Assembly: GCA_026014595.1 (NCBI GenBank)
Contig: JAOZHY010000048.1
Coordinates: 1 to 64,000 of the forward strand
Source of the DNA: Candidatus Bathyarchaeota archaeon
Lineage (GTDB): Archaea > Thermoproteota > Bathyarchaeia > Bathyarchaeales > Bathycorpusculaceae
Length of the DNA: 64,000 bases
Reading direction: 5' to 3'
Below, piece by piece: positions 9,709 through 19,453 of the stretch. The notes beneath the pieces were generated by a model. That model saw nothing but the letters and a program-made list of their open reading frames with translations. It did not search any database and was not told the origin of the DNA. The translations under genes and the position numbers were made by a program. Every line of letters starts with the position of its first letter. Position 1 is the first letter of the stretch.

Positions 9709-10773
9709 TTATCCGATAATCTTCTTCAGAACGGGAACTTTTTTCATGAGGAGGATTAACCCGAGAGTGATGAAGAGCGTAACCACGGTGATTAGTGGCA
9801 CCTCGACTATTGGGTCCAGTATTGTTAGGCTTATTTTGAACCCGAAGTATCCGCGTTGAAGTGATTCCAGAATCATGTAGTGGAACAGGTAAATTGGCAA
9901 AATGTTTGCGCTGATTGCTTGGACGACGCGGTTAACATGAGGGTGATTGTTTCCTGGCCAGTCAGGCTTGTATTTGCTTAAAATGAGGAACAATGCAACG
10001 GTGGAAATTATCATGTTTATGGTCAAAGAGTCGTAGAAGTAATAGTATCGTCCTAAGGAGTTGAAAGGAAAAGTAACCAGAAAGGTGCCAATCATCGTCC
10101 AAGCGAAGCCTAAGATTAAAAGTCCGTATAGAATTGAAGAGCGCAGTTGCACCTTTTGAAGATAAATTCCTAAGATATAGTAGCCTATCCACCCGCCGAA
10201 AACGAACACGTTAACCTGAATCATGGACAAATCGTACACTTTAATCAGTTGAAGAAGGGGCACAACAGCCACGCCTAGAAACCACAGCACCAGAAGGTAC
10301 TTGAGAAGATGCTGCTCGCCGTATGCTGTTATCAAACGCAAAACTGGCGTAATCAAGTACAAGCCAGCAATGAGGTAGAGAAACCACATGTGAATGTACG
10401 CGCCAGACAACAAACCCTGAACTATTGAGTTAAATGTCAAGGCTTCATGGTTGGCGAAGTATCTCCATGCGAAGTACGCCGCGGTCCAGAACATGAATGC
10501 CCAGCCGATGCGGTTAAACCGTTTTTTTAAGAAAACTTTTATGGGCTCGTTAACTTTGGAGGGTTGAAGCAGCAAGGCGCCACTTAAAATAACAAATAAC
10601 GGTACGCAAGTTGCGGCGAAAGAATTGTACGCTGTTGTCGTCAACCAGTACATCATCGCTTGTAAGTCGTTGGCTGGTGGCTCACCGGATGCGTGGAGCA
10701 TAATCACTAACACGATGGCTACGACGCGGATGAGGTTGACTGGAAGGGAGGTTTGACCCGTTTTCGGGTACAA
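9709..10773 (-). CDS. Acyltransferase 3 family membrane protein
   Basis: VNLIRVVAIVLVIMLHASG, multiple TMs, HMWFLYLIAGLYLITPVL. Confidence 0.85.
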   Translation of the reverse strand: MYPKTGQTSLPVNLIRVVAIVLVIMLHASGEPPANDLQAMMYWLTTTAYNSFAATCVPLFVILSGALLLQPSKVNEPIKVFLKKRFNRIGWAFMFWTAAYFAWRYFANHEALTFNSIVQGLLSGAYIHMWFLYLIAGLYLITPVLRLITAYGEQHLLKYLLVLWFLGVAVVPLLQLIKVYDLSMIQVNVFVFGGWIGYYILGIYLQKVQLRSSILYGLLILGFAWTMIGTFLVTFPFNSLGRYYYFYDSLTINMIISTVALFLILSKYKPDWPGNNHPHVNRVVQAISANILPIYLFHYMILESLQRGYFGFKISLTILDPIVEVPLITVVTLFITLGLILLMKKVPVLKKIIG

Positions 10774-10949
10774 ATTCTTGCCTTCAGACTAATTTCTTTT
10801 TAACCCGGTTCAGTTTAATAAAATTTAACATTCTTCTAGCAAATGGAGATGAACGCTTAAGTTTATTGAAAAATTAGAGTAAAGAGAATTTTAAACCACC
10901 ACTTGAAAATAGCGTGATCTTGCAGATATCGCATAAAAAATGATGCTGT

Positions 10950-11354
10950 TTAGGTTTGGCTTTCAGCCTTCCACTTCTTGAATTCCGCGAGCGTTTGCGG
11001 TTTCTTGCGCCCGTCAAACGCATGGTGCAGCGCCAAACTTGGACTGTACAGAAGCATGCGTGGACCAGCGTATCGCATGATTTTTTTCACTTTCTCCCGC
11101 ATGTCAGGCTGATAGCAGTGCACCAGACATTTGCCGCATGTGGATTTGTGCTCTTGGAATGGGCATTTGTCAAGTCTCATGAACGCGTAAGACAAAAATT
11201 CGGTGCATTCGGGGCACAGCGTGTCGCCTTTTGTCTGGTGGTGCCCATGGCAGTATATGTGAACCATGACGTCGATAGTTTTCTTCTCTCTTGTTATCCG
11301 CGGATGTTGCTTGCTCACTTGCCCCTTCCCTCTACTAGAGGAGAGGGTGAACAA
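10950..11354 (-). CDS. Nitrous oxide-stimulated promoter-type family protein (PF11756-like); start probably 11267
   Basis: MVHIYCHGHH…LCPECTEFLSYAFMRLDKCPF…KSTCGKCLVHCYQPDMREKVKKIMRYAGPRM. Confidence 0.75.
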   Translation of the reverse strand: MFTLSSSRGKGQVSKQHPRITREKKTIDVMVHIYCHGHHQTKGDTLCPECTEFLSYAFMRLDKCPFQEHKSTCGKCLVHCYQPDMREKVKKIMRYAGPRMLLYSPSLALHHAFDGRKKPQTLAEFKKWKAESQT

Positions 11355-11468
11355 GAAGATAAGAGTTAACGTTTAAACCTGGATGCTGAAAACGCAGTAG
11401 CATCTACGAAAAAGGGTTCAGATTGAGACTCAACACCCAATAGACCGAGCGAATTTCCAAGTATTTTT

Positions 11469-11870
11469 TCATTTGCTTAAAGACTGACGTGTGTTGCGTC
11501 TGCCTTCAGCTTCCGCATCAATCCGCTCAAGAAGTTTTAGCACTTTCCTGCCTTTCCGCTCCAGCAGTTTCGCGCTGAACTTGCCTTGCGCGCGGCAAAT
11601 CTCGTCCACCACAATCCCCTTCTCCTCATCGTAAATCACTGGGTAAAGGCGGCAACCCAAAGGACGCGATTCATAAATCTTGCACCGTCGAGCTTCGACG
11701 TCGAAGAAAACGCAGTGCCCGTGCTGGTTGCGCAGTTTAGCGTAACCTTCTCTGTCGAACAGCACGAAAAACTCTCGCGGATAGCCTTTCCTTTCTAAAC
11801 GTTCAATGTCCTCGCTGGAAAGCAGCATTTCGGTTTCTGTGCAGCAAGCGCCACAGCGCAAACAACGCAT
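11469..11870 (-). CDS. YkgJ-family cysteine cluster protein
   Basis: MRCLRCGACCTETEM…RRCKIYESRPLGCRLYP. Confidence 0.85.
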   Translation of the reverse strand: MRCLRCGACCTETEMLLSSEDIERLERKGYPREFFVLFDREGYAKLRNQHGHCVFFDVEARRCKIYESRPLGCRLYPVIYDEEKGIVVDEICRAQGKFSAKLLERKGRKVLKLLERIDAEAEGRRNTRQSLSK

Positions 11871-12075
11871 AAGCGTATCCTGTTTCTGCCCCTATTTCAG
11901 TTTTTATCCGAATCCAAACGAGTCTTGATTTGGTATGGCATTCCTTCAAATTCTGTGCAGAGTAGCGCAGGGGTTCCTCAAAAAAATGGAAATAACCAGC
12001 TTCCTGATATTTCACTAGTGACTGCTACGATACAGTCACGAACACATAAAGCCTAGTTTGCACTATTTTCATTAA

Positions 12076-12354
12076 TTGACGTCAGCGATTGAAAAGGCAA
12101 GAAATTTTTTGCTGCTTAAAAAAGCGCACACTTCATGCCCACGTTCCGGAAGCCTTTGCTCCAACATTATCCTGCGCAGCATCGGAGAGAAGGGCGACGC
12201 GGGTTCAGAAGAGTTTGAGCTGCATCTTAAATGGGTTCCTGATGAGCATTCGCGTAATTTTTTGAAAGCTTTCACCATGGAGCACAACTTGGGAATGAGG
12301 GAAAAGGGAAAATCCATAATCATCTATAACCAGCAACCGCAAACGCGTGAATAG
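12076..12354 (+). CDS. Hypothetical protein
   Basis: Intact ORF between annotated genes. Confidence 0.45.
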   Translation: MTSAIEKARNFLLLKKAHTSCPRSGSLCSNIILRSIGEKGDAGSEEFELHLKWVPDEHSRNFLKAFTMEHNLGMREKGKSIIIYNQQPQTRE

Positions 12355-12431
12355 CCTCTGTCCATAGTTACCTACATATGGCTTAACTTGCGCGCCTTGC
12401 AGGTTTTAAATTCGGAGCTACAGATATTCCG

Positions 12432-13721
12432 ATGGTAGTTTTTGGAAGCAGGGGAGAAATGGCTAAGGCAGTGGTGGAAGTCAGCACTTTAGTTAAACAA
12501 TATGGACAGCTGCGGGTTGTTGCCATGCGAAAAGAGATATATGCCTTCACAGATTCTTCCTGTCAAAAAGGTTTGGTGATTCAGATGGTTTCGCCCAACG
12601 CTGGAGAAAACGAGATGGTTGTCACGCCCTGGGAAGTAAAGGGCAAAGTAGACTACGAACGCTTAATCCGCGAGTTCGGCACCCAGCCGCTAACAGAAGA
12701 ATTGCTTGACAAAATCGCCGCACACACGGACAAGCTGCACCTTCAGCTTCAGAGGCGCATCTTCTTCTCCCACCGCGACTTAGACACGGTGCTTGACCTC
12801 TATGATAAGGGAATCAAGTTCGTCTTGTACACGGGCAGAGGACCATCAGGACCCGTACACATTGGACACCTTGTACCTTGGATTTTCACGCTGCACATGC
12901 AGGAAAAATTCGGCACGCGGCTCTATTTCCAGTTGACCGATGACGAAAAGTTCCTGGTGGAAGACGAGGCGAGCCTCGAGCAGACGCGCAGGTACGCTTA
13001 CGAGAACGCCCTTGACCTGATCGCCCTCGGGTTTAAGCCCGAAAACACATTCATCATCTACGACGTGCAGGACATCGACTTGCTTTATGATCTAACGCTG
13101 GAAGTTGCTAAACGCATCACTTACTCCACTGCACGCGCAACTTTTGGGTTCCAAGACAGCACCAACATAGGCTGGGTTTTCTGGCCAGCCCTGCAAGCCG
13201 CGCCATGCTTCATACATGCGAAGTTGACTGGCGAAAACGTGCCTGCACTCATTCCAGCCGCCATAGACCAAGACCCATACTGGCGGGTTACTCGCGACGT
13301 GGCTCAGAAGCTCGGCTATTACAAGCCCGCGCAAATCCACTGCCGTTTTCTTCCAGGCTTGGGAGCTGGCGGGAAAATGAGCGCGTCCATGCCCGAAACA
13401 AGCATATTCACCATGGACCCGCCGGAGTTGGTGAAGCGGAAAATCTGGAACGCTTTTACAGGCGGCAAAGGAACCGCGGCGGAACAGCGAAAGACGGGTG
13501 CCGACCCCACAGTGTGCAGCATCTTCCAGTACTACTTCTACCTCTTCGAGGAAAGCGACAAGAAGCTGGCTGAAAGGGAGCGCAAGTGCAAAACGGGCGA
13601 GTTGCTCTGCGGCGAATGCAAAACCGACTTAGCAGCCAAGCTCAATAAGTTTCTCGAGCAGCATCGGGAACGCCGTGAAAAAGCCAAAGACGTAATCGAC
13701 CAATACCACATAAAGCGCTAG
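12432..13721 (+). CDS. trpS: Tryptophan--tRNA ligase (archaeal type)
   Basis: GRGPSGPVHIGHL (HIGH-like) and GKMSASMP (KMSKS-like). Confidence 0.93.
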   Translation: MVVFGSRGEMAKAVVEVSTLVKQYGQLRVVAMRKEIYAFTDSSCQKGLVIQMVSPNAGENEMVVTPWEVKGKVDYERLIREFGTQPLTEELLDKIAAHTDKLHLQLQRRIFFSHRDLDTVLDLYDKGIKFVLYTGRGPSGPVHIGHLVPWIFTLHMQEKFGTRLYFQLTDDEKFLVEDEASLEQTRRYAYENALDLIALGFKPENTFIIYDVQDIDLLYDLTLEVAKRITYSTARATFGFQDSTNIGWVFWPALQAAPCFIHAKLTGENVPALIPAAIDQDPYWRVTRDVAQKLGYYKPAQIHCRFLPGLGAGGKMSASMPETSIFTMDPPELVKRKIWNAFTGGKGTAAEQRKTGADPTVCSIFQYYFYLFEESDKKLAERERKCKTGELLCGECKTDLAAKLNKFLEQHRERREKAKDVIDQYHIKR

Positions 13722-13900
13722 TTTTTGCTTGACTGAGCGGAGGCAGATCCCCTCCCTTATTTAAAGTAGCTTCTAAGGGCAGTCGAAAAAGATTTTGGCT
13801 AAAGCAGTTATTCAGTTTGGCGGGGCAATACGAGAAAGAAAAATAAGCGTCGAGAGCCATCGCAGTCTTAGAAAACAAAGTTAAGTAGAGATGAAAGGTT

Positions 13901-14452
13901 ATGTCTGGAAAAATTGATGTCAACTCCGAATACGCGTACAGGCTCCTTCATCCCATGCACACCGTCATCGTTTCATGCGTGGGAAAAGCAGGAAAACCGA
14001 ATGCCACAACTCTTGCATGGGCAATGCCCACCTCCAACAATCCGCCGCTGGTCGCAATCAGCGTTTCGCCCAAGCGCCTCTCGCACACGCTCATCGAGGA
14101 GTCCCAAGAGTTCATCATCAACATTCCCACGCTTGAGCTATTGCAGGCGACCTATGCCTGTGGCAGTTTCAGCGGCAGAAGTTTCGATAAATTCAAAAAA
14201 GCAGGCTTAACGCCGATTCCAGCCAAGAAAGTGAAGGCTCCAGCGATAAAAGAATGCGTAGCTCACTTAGAATGCGCCGTGGACAGCCAATTCACCACGG
14301 GAGACCACACCATCTTCGTCGGAAAAATCCTTGCGGCATACGCCAACATGGGCGTCTTCACAGAAAGATATAATCTGGAATCGGCACGGCTCCTGTATCA
14401 CGCAGGTGGCAACAACTTCGCAGTCCTCGACCCCAAAATCTACAAGCCCTAA
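13901..14452 (+). CDS. Flavin reductase-like family protein
   Basis: PMHTVIVSCVGKAGKPNATTLAWAMPTSNNPPLVAISV. Confidence 0.8.
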   Translation: MSGKIDVNSEYAYRLLHPMHTVIVSCVGKAGKPNATTLAWAMPTSNNPPLVAISVSPKRLSHTLIEESQEFIINIPTLELLQATYACGSFSGRSFDKFKKAGLTPIPAKKVKAPAIKECVAHLECAVDSQFTTGDHTIFVGKILAAYANMGVFTERYNLESARLLYHAGGNNFAVLDPKIYKP

Positions 14453-14548
14453 AGCGCATGGACTGCGGAAAACAAGAGTACGCATTTAAGCAGCTTCCTC
14501 TATAGAGGAGACATAAAAAATTTCAAATGAACGGAAACATAAAGGCGA

Positions 14549-15460
14549 TTGTTGATGCCCTCCTATGATAAAGAAGAACTGGAAAAATTTCGATTGTCGG
14601 GAAAGATTCTCCGCGAAGCACGAGAAGAAATGCGTCATTTTGTTCAAGAAAACATGCCAGTAATCGACGTCTGCGAAAAAGCTGAAGCTCTCATACGCGA
14701 GAAAGGCGGCAGACCCGCGTTTCCCTGCAACGTCTCCATAAACGAAGTAGCCGCTCACTACACGTCACCGCCCAACGACGAGCGGAGAATACCTGAAAAA
14801 GCCGTGGTGAAAGTGGACATGGGCGTCCACGTTGACGGCTACGTCACCGACACCGCTTTCACAGCCTGCTTCAACCCAGAATACAGAAGCATGCAGAACA
14901 CGGCGGAACAAGCATTGAAGGCTGCCGTTGACAGTATTCACGGTGAGATGAATGTGTCAAAAATCGGCGAGATAATCGAGCAGATCATAAAAAACCGCGG
15001 GTTTAAACCGATTTCAAACCTGACGGGACACTCTGTTGGGAGATACTTGATTCACGCTGGCACCTCTATCCCCAACGTCCAGCAAATCTCGTTCACTAAA
15101 GTCAGGGCAGGGGAAGTATTCGCTATAGAGCCATTCGTTACGACGCCAGAAGCTGTAGGTCGCGTTGAGGACAGCCCACAAACCACCATCTTCCGTCTGG
15201 TCAAAGCCAAGTCTCAGAAAAATCCTTACGCCAAAGAGATGCTGAAGTACATTGAGGATAATTTTAGAAGCTTGCCCTTTGCTGAGCGCTGGTTGAAAGA
15301 CGTGGTGCCAAAAGACAAGCACCGCGAAGCCTTCAAGCAGCTGCTTGATTCAAAAGCGCTCATGGCCTACCCCGTGTTCGTTGAGGTTAGCAGAAAAACA
15401 GTGACTCAAGCCGAGCACACGGTGCTCATAACCGAGGACGGCTGTGAGGTTTTAACTTAG
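14549..15460 (+). CDS. map: Type II methionine aminopeptidase
   Basis: VKVDMGVHVDGYVTDTAFT, LTGHSVGRYLIHAG, FAIEPFVTT, EHTVLIT. Confidence 0.93.
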   Translation: MLMPSYDKEELEKFRLSGKILREAREEMRHFVQENMPVIDVCEKAEALIREKGGRPAFPCNVSINEVAAHYTSPPNDERRIPEKAVVKVDMGVHVDGYVTDTAFTACFNPEYRSMQNTAEQALKAAVDSIHGEMNVSKIGEIIEQIIKNRGFKPISNLTGHSVGRYLIHAGTSIPNVQQISFTKVRAGEVFAIEPFVTTPEAVGRVEDSPQTTIFRLVKAKSQKNPYAKEMLKYIEDNFRSLPFAERWLKDVVPKDKHREAFKQLLDSKALMAYPVFVEVSRKTVTQAEHTVLITEDGCEVLT

Positions 15461-15873
15461 ACGTTGTAGGTTTTCTCTTTTTCTTTGACTTCTTTGTATA
15501 TGGCGGTTATGGTCATCTTGTCGTCGCATTTTTGGCACTTGTCCAGCTCTTTGTAGACGTAGTCGCCGCGCTGGAACTCTCTGATGCTCTTGAAACCACA
15601 TTTTACGCATTCGATGGTGGTCATAATCTTCGGTGCTTCAATCTTCAAGTTTGCAACGCGCTTTCGCGATTGTAATAGCAAGTAAGCCGACAAGCCCATG
15701 GTTATGAAGCCTATAATCAGTAGGTATCCAGCCACAACTTGGTCGCCTACGATGAATGCGCTGACGGCGAACAGAAGAGCCACTATAGACAGCGCCAAGA
15801 TTATCAGCACTATCGTTAACATGTAGGTTGAAATTCTGCTAGCTGCTGTGGACGATTGATTGTTTTCAGTCAT
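15457..15873 (-). CDS. Membrane protein with C-terminal zinc ribbon
   Basis: Two TMs, then CVKCGF…CQKCDD. Confidence 0.65.
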   Translation of the reverse strand: MTENNQSSTAASRISTYMLTIVLIILALSIVALLFAVSAFIVGDQVVAGYLLIIGFITMGLSAYLLLQSRKRVANLKIEAPKIMTTIECVKCGFKSIREFQRGDYVYKELDKCQKCDDKMTITAIYKEVKEKEKTYNV

Positions 15874-15886
15874 TTTTTCTCCTCTC

Positions 15887-16990
15887 CTATTGCCCGATTC
15901 CTATGGTGTTTCCAACGCCGACTATGATGATTTTGTCGCCTTCCTTTGTCCTTTCAAGGATAACGTTTTTCACTCGCTCGATGACTTTGTCAACTGAGTC
16001 TGAAATTTCCTTGCGCATGGGAGAAACCGCGTCGCCTATGTCCTCTTTAATGATGACCGCGTTGATTGGAATGTGATATTTCACGAGGGCCTCTTCAATC
16101 TTGAACTGGTCAACGCCTGGTCCCCCGATTGCTGCGCCTATTCCCTCGGCAACTTCGCCGACTTCCTCACCTTCAAGCTTCAGACCAGCGTCAATCATTA
16201 TAACGTTGGCGATTTTTCCTTCGTTTTCCTCGATGACAGCTTGTACCGCGTCGCCTGGCTTGCCTACGTTGCCGCCTGGACCTTCAGCCTTTATGATGAA
16301 GGCGGTGCGCCCTTCTATGGGCACGGTTGCCACCACGCAGTCTTTAGGCAGTTTACGCGTTTCATAGCCATGCATGAGTTTTGCAGCTACCAATGGACCA
16401 GCGCCGTCGCCTATTGGTTGACCGTAAGCGAACGCTTTAAGCGCGCTTGCATACGCTTCGGCTTCTTTCATAACGAGAGGCAATATCATTTGTAGCTGCA
16501 TTATGACGTAGAGGCTTAGCGTTTTTTTGCCTTGGATATAGTAGTGACGCACAACTTTGTAGATGAAGTTAAGCGCCATAGCCGCTTCCAATGTGTTCTC
16601 GAGATTGTTCACTTGGACTTCGTCGCTGGCGGGCGCCATGATTTTTACTTCATCCTTAAGACGGGTATCTCTTACGTCGAGTATGTGGTCCAGCTTGTAA
16701 ACTATGCCTGCTGGGTCCATGCTCTGCGGGGAGATTGTGAAATACTCCAGGTAACGGTCAACTCTTGGGGTGGGGTCGGTTTGTGGCTTGCCGATTTCTT
16801 TTATGGTTTCTATAGTGATTTTTCGCCCTTCTTCTTTTATGAACTTTAACTTGTAGAGAGACGCTTCAACTTCCCTGATCATCACGTACATTTGGATTCG
16901 TTGCCCGTACAGCATGAACACTACGAATAACAGTATGCTTGCTGCGTAGATTATTTGCGATATTATGTCGCCGCTAGGAACAAAGGCCAC
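15887..16990 (-). CDS. DUF1512 family protein
   Basis: N-terminal TM and conserved GAGPLVAAKLMHGYET…IIVGVGNTIGIGQ archaeal sequence. Confidence 0.85.
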   Translation of the reverse strand: MAFVPSGDIISQIIYAASILLFVVFMLYGQRIQMYVMIREVEASLYKLKFIKEEGRKITIETIKEIGKPQTDPTPRVDRYLEYFTISPQSMDPAGIVYKLDHILDVRDTRLKDEVKIMAPASDEVQVNNLENTLEAAMALNFIYKVVRHYYIQGKKTLSLYVIMQLQMILPLVMKEAEAYASALKAFAYGQPIGDGAGPLVAAKLMHGYETRKLPKDCVVATVPIEGRTAFIIKAEGPGGNVGKPGDAVQAVIEENEGKIANVIMIDAGLKLEGEEVGEVAEGIGAAIGGPGVDQFKIEEALVKYHIPINAVIIKEDIGDAVSPMRKEISDSVDKVIERVKNVILERTKEGDKIIIVGVGNTIGIGQ

Positions 16991-17070
16991 TTTTTCACCA
17001 CTTCACCAAAAACTATTAGCACTTAGTTATAAATCTTAGCTAACTTCACTCTATATTATCTGCTGTCAAA

Positions 17071-17195
17071 GTGGGCTGCCAGCTTTCCCAGGTTCACGTG
17101 GCCGAAGACCACACTACAGCTGGGAACGGAACGCGGTTTAACTTCTGAGTTCGGAATGGGATCAGGTGGGACCCGCGCCCTTTGGCCGGCAAACC
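17071..17195 (-). rRNA. 5S ribosomal RNA
   Basis: Reverse strand reads GGGTCCCACCTGATCCCATTCCGAACTCAGAAGTTAAACC…; complementary ends (TGCCGGC/GCTGGCA) form the terminal helix. Confidence 0.9.
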
Positions 17196-17339
17196 CAGCA
17201 TATTTCATAAGCTTCCCTTCATTAACCTTTCGCTTGTTGTGTTTGTTTATAGTTGCAGATAGCTGTGGTTGTTAGCGTTTGGGATTACGGATATATTTTT
17301 ATGTCTGCAGTTTCCATTTAGGTGTTCGTACCTGTTGGT

Positions 17340-17513
17340 GGGGCTGTAGTCTAGGCAGGCATGACGACGGGCTCCAGAAAGCAAGCAACGGGTTTGCTGA
17401 CCTCGCCCAGAGGAATGACGAAATTCTGGAGCGGTCTTAGAGAAACCCGTAGGAACGGCCAAGCGACTGTTTCCGGGTAAAGGTCGTCGGTTCAAATCCG
17501 GCCAGCCCCACCA
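17340..17513 (+). tRNA. tRNA-Trp (anticodon CCA at 17374-17376), CCA-encoded, with two apparent introns
   Basis: Acceptor GGGGCTG/CAGCCCC + A + CCA; anticodon stem ACGGG/CCCGT interrupted after G37 by about 67 nt (17378-17444); about 28-30 nt insertion between CCCGT (17446-17450) and the T arm GTCGG-TTCAAAT-CCGGC. Confidence 0.9.
17378..17444 (+). ncRNA. Candidate box C/D guide RNA in the tRNA-Trp 37/38 intron
   Basis: CTGA (D'-like, 17397-17400) preceded by AACGGGTTT complementary to AAACCCG(T) of the 3' exon; ATGACGA (C'-like, 17415-17421) followed by TTCTGGAGC complementary to GCTCCAGAA across the anticodon. Confidence 0.6.
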
Positions 17514-17574
17514 AACGCCACACCAGAACCTTAACGTGGAAACTTTAAAAGACGCGAACTTTTTCTTTATACGT

Positions 17575-18642
17575 ATGAAGTATTCTTTTAAAATTGGCTC
17601 GGTTTGGGGTATCCCCATTGAACTGCACATCACGTTCATACTGCTGATTGGTGCCGTGTTCGTTCTTTTTTATCCAGACCTCTACTTTTTTCTCCTCGTC
17701 GTCTTTCTTTTCGTGTTTGTGGTTTTCCATGAGCTTGCGCATTCGGTTGTGGCGAGGCATTACGGCATCAGAGTTCGCAAAATCGTTCTTTACCCGATAG
17801 GTGGAGTTTCAGAAATTGAGGAGGTTCCGGAAAAGCCGAGCATTGAATGGCGGTTGGCGATTGCTGGTCCGCTCATGAGTTTCGCCGTCGGCGCTGTTCT
17901 TTTAGGCTTGAACCAAATCATTGTGGTGGAGGTGCCTGTGGCGACGCTGGCGCCTTCGATTGCCACTGCTGGAAGCCTAATCTTGGACTTGGCGATTTTG
18001 AACTTTATTCTCGGCGCGTTCAACCTGATTCCGGCTTTTCCCATGGACGGCGGGAGAGTTTTCAGGGCTTTGCTGGCTGAACGGATGAAGTTTTCAGACG
18101 CCACCAAATACGCTGCTTACATCGGCAGGCTCTTCGGCATAGCCATGGTCGTGGTAGGCGTCTTCTACGATTTTTGGCTTATTTTAATCGGCGTGTTCAT
18201 CTACATCGGCGCAAGCGAGGAGGCAGAGCAAACCATAGTCTCAACCAATCTGGCGATGGTGCGAGTTAAGGATGTCATGCAGTCTGAAGCGGGCGCGGTG
18301 CAGCCTGAAACCACTCTTGCGGAAGCGGTGGAAGTGATGTTTAAGGCGCGGTACCACGACGCGCTTGTGGAAAAAGAAGGCGTCTTCCAAGGAGTCGTAA
18401 GCTGGGATGAGATAATGAAAGTCAAGCCTGAGGAAAGAGCCAATTTAACCGTGGGGCAGATGCCGTTGAAATGCATCCGAGTTTTTCAAGATGAATCCAT
18501 CCTTGAAGCCTACAAGGTGATGAACCGAGAAAAAACCGACCTGCTACCCGCCGTTGACCGCGAAGCACCCGATAAAGTTGTCGGAGTCCTGACCAGTGAA
18601 GGCGTGGCGAAAGCCTACGAAAAAGCGAAGAGTCTGCGCTGA
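17575..18642 (+). CDS. Site-2 protease-like M50 metalloprotease with C-terminal CBS domains
   Basis: FHELAHSVVARHYG (HExxH), NLIPAFPMDGGRV, CBS pair. Confidence 0.93.
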   Translation: MKYSFKIGSVWGIPIELHITFILLIGAVFVLFYPDLYFFLLVVFLFVFVVFHELAHSVVARHYGIRVRKIVLYPIGGVSEIEEVPEKPSIEWRLAIAGPLMSFAVGAVLLGLNQIIVVEVPVATLAPSIATAGSLILDLAILNFILGAFNLIPAFPMDGGRVFRALLAERMKFSDATKYAAYIGRLFGIAMVVVGVFYDFWLILIGVFIYIGASEEAEQTIVSTNLAMVRVKDVMQSEAGAVQPETTLAEAVEVMFKARYHDALVEKEGVFQGVVSWDEIMKVKPEERANLTVGQMPLKCIRVFQDESILEAYKVMNREKTDLLPAVDREAPDKVVGVLTSEGVAKAYEKAKSLR

Positions 18643-18658
18643 AACATGCTTCTGCGCC

Positions 18659-19453
18659 TTAGCTGCTTGCCAAGTATGTGACGGTGAAGCTTGACCCGCC
18701 GGCGCTAATAGATGAGACAGACGCGAGTTGCACGTTCTGCCGGTTGTTCATCACGACCTGAGAGAACGGAAAGCTGCTTATGGCGCCATCACTCTGGTTA
18801 ACGGTATGGTTAACGGTAACGGTTGTGTCTCTGAAAGTTATGCTTCCAAAGTCAGCCAAGGTGCTGATCCGATTGTTCACAGTTGGTCTTTCAACTATCC
18901 ACTCCGCTGAGAGCCGTGAAGAATTGTAAACGAAGTTCTGGTTAAAGCTCTGGCCATTGGTGACATCGAATATCTGTATGAACCACTCATTAGTATCTGA
19001 ATCTACCAGGCGTATTGACGCTGAAACCACGTCGCCTGGAGAAACATTTATGGCGTTTATCGTAATGGAATCGTTAGGTAACATTTCATACCAGACAGAA
19101 TACGTGGGCTGACCATTCATGAAATCGTGCTCTGTCCCAACTTGGATCAATGATCTGTCTAAGAAACCGCCGATGCCTATCCACGCCGCAGAAAAAGTGT
19201 CACCTGCTGAAGCTGCCACTGCAGGCACAGTCCACGAGGCGCTGACACCGGTTACTTCTTGCTGAGGACTTGAAGCGCTTCCAGCTACGACGTACCCTGC
19301 CCAGTCAAGGCTTTCGACACTTGAAACCTGCGAAGTTCTAAGAAAGGTTTCCAGAAGGAACTGGAGCAATGCGAGTGAAACCGCAAATAATAGTATCCAG
19401 AGCAGGATTAGAGAAATCGCTCGAGTTCTCAGTTTTCTCCTGGTCTTATGCAA
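18659..19453 (-). CDS. Secreted/membrane-anchored G1 (eqolisin)-like peptidase
   Basis: WAGYV…SASWTVP…AAWIGIGG…LIQVGTEHDF…YSVWYEMLP…SAEWIVERP, resembling the eqolisin WxGY, Q and E (AEWIVE) catalytic motifs. Confidence 0.75.
   Translation of the reverse strand: MHKTRRKLRTRAISLILLWILLFAVSLALLQFLLETFLRTSQVSSVESLDWAGYVVAGSASSPQQEVTGVSASWTVPAVAASAGDTFSAAWIGIGGFLDRSLIQVGTEHDFMNGQPTYSVWYEMLPNDSITINAINVSPGDVVSASIRLVDSDTNEWFIQIFDVTNGQSFNQNFVYNSSRLSAEWIVERPTVNNRISTLADFGSITFRDTTVTVNHTVNQSDGAISSFPFSQVVMNNRQNVQLASVSSISAGGSSFTVTYLASS

Noticed and set aside
17247-17639. 130-aa minus-strand ORF
   Set aside because: Overlaps the tRNA-Trp gene on the opposite strand; tRNA evidence is much stronger.
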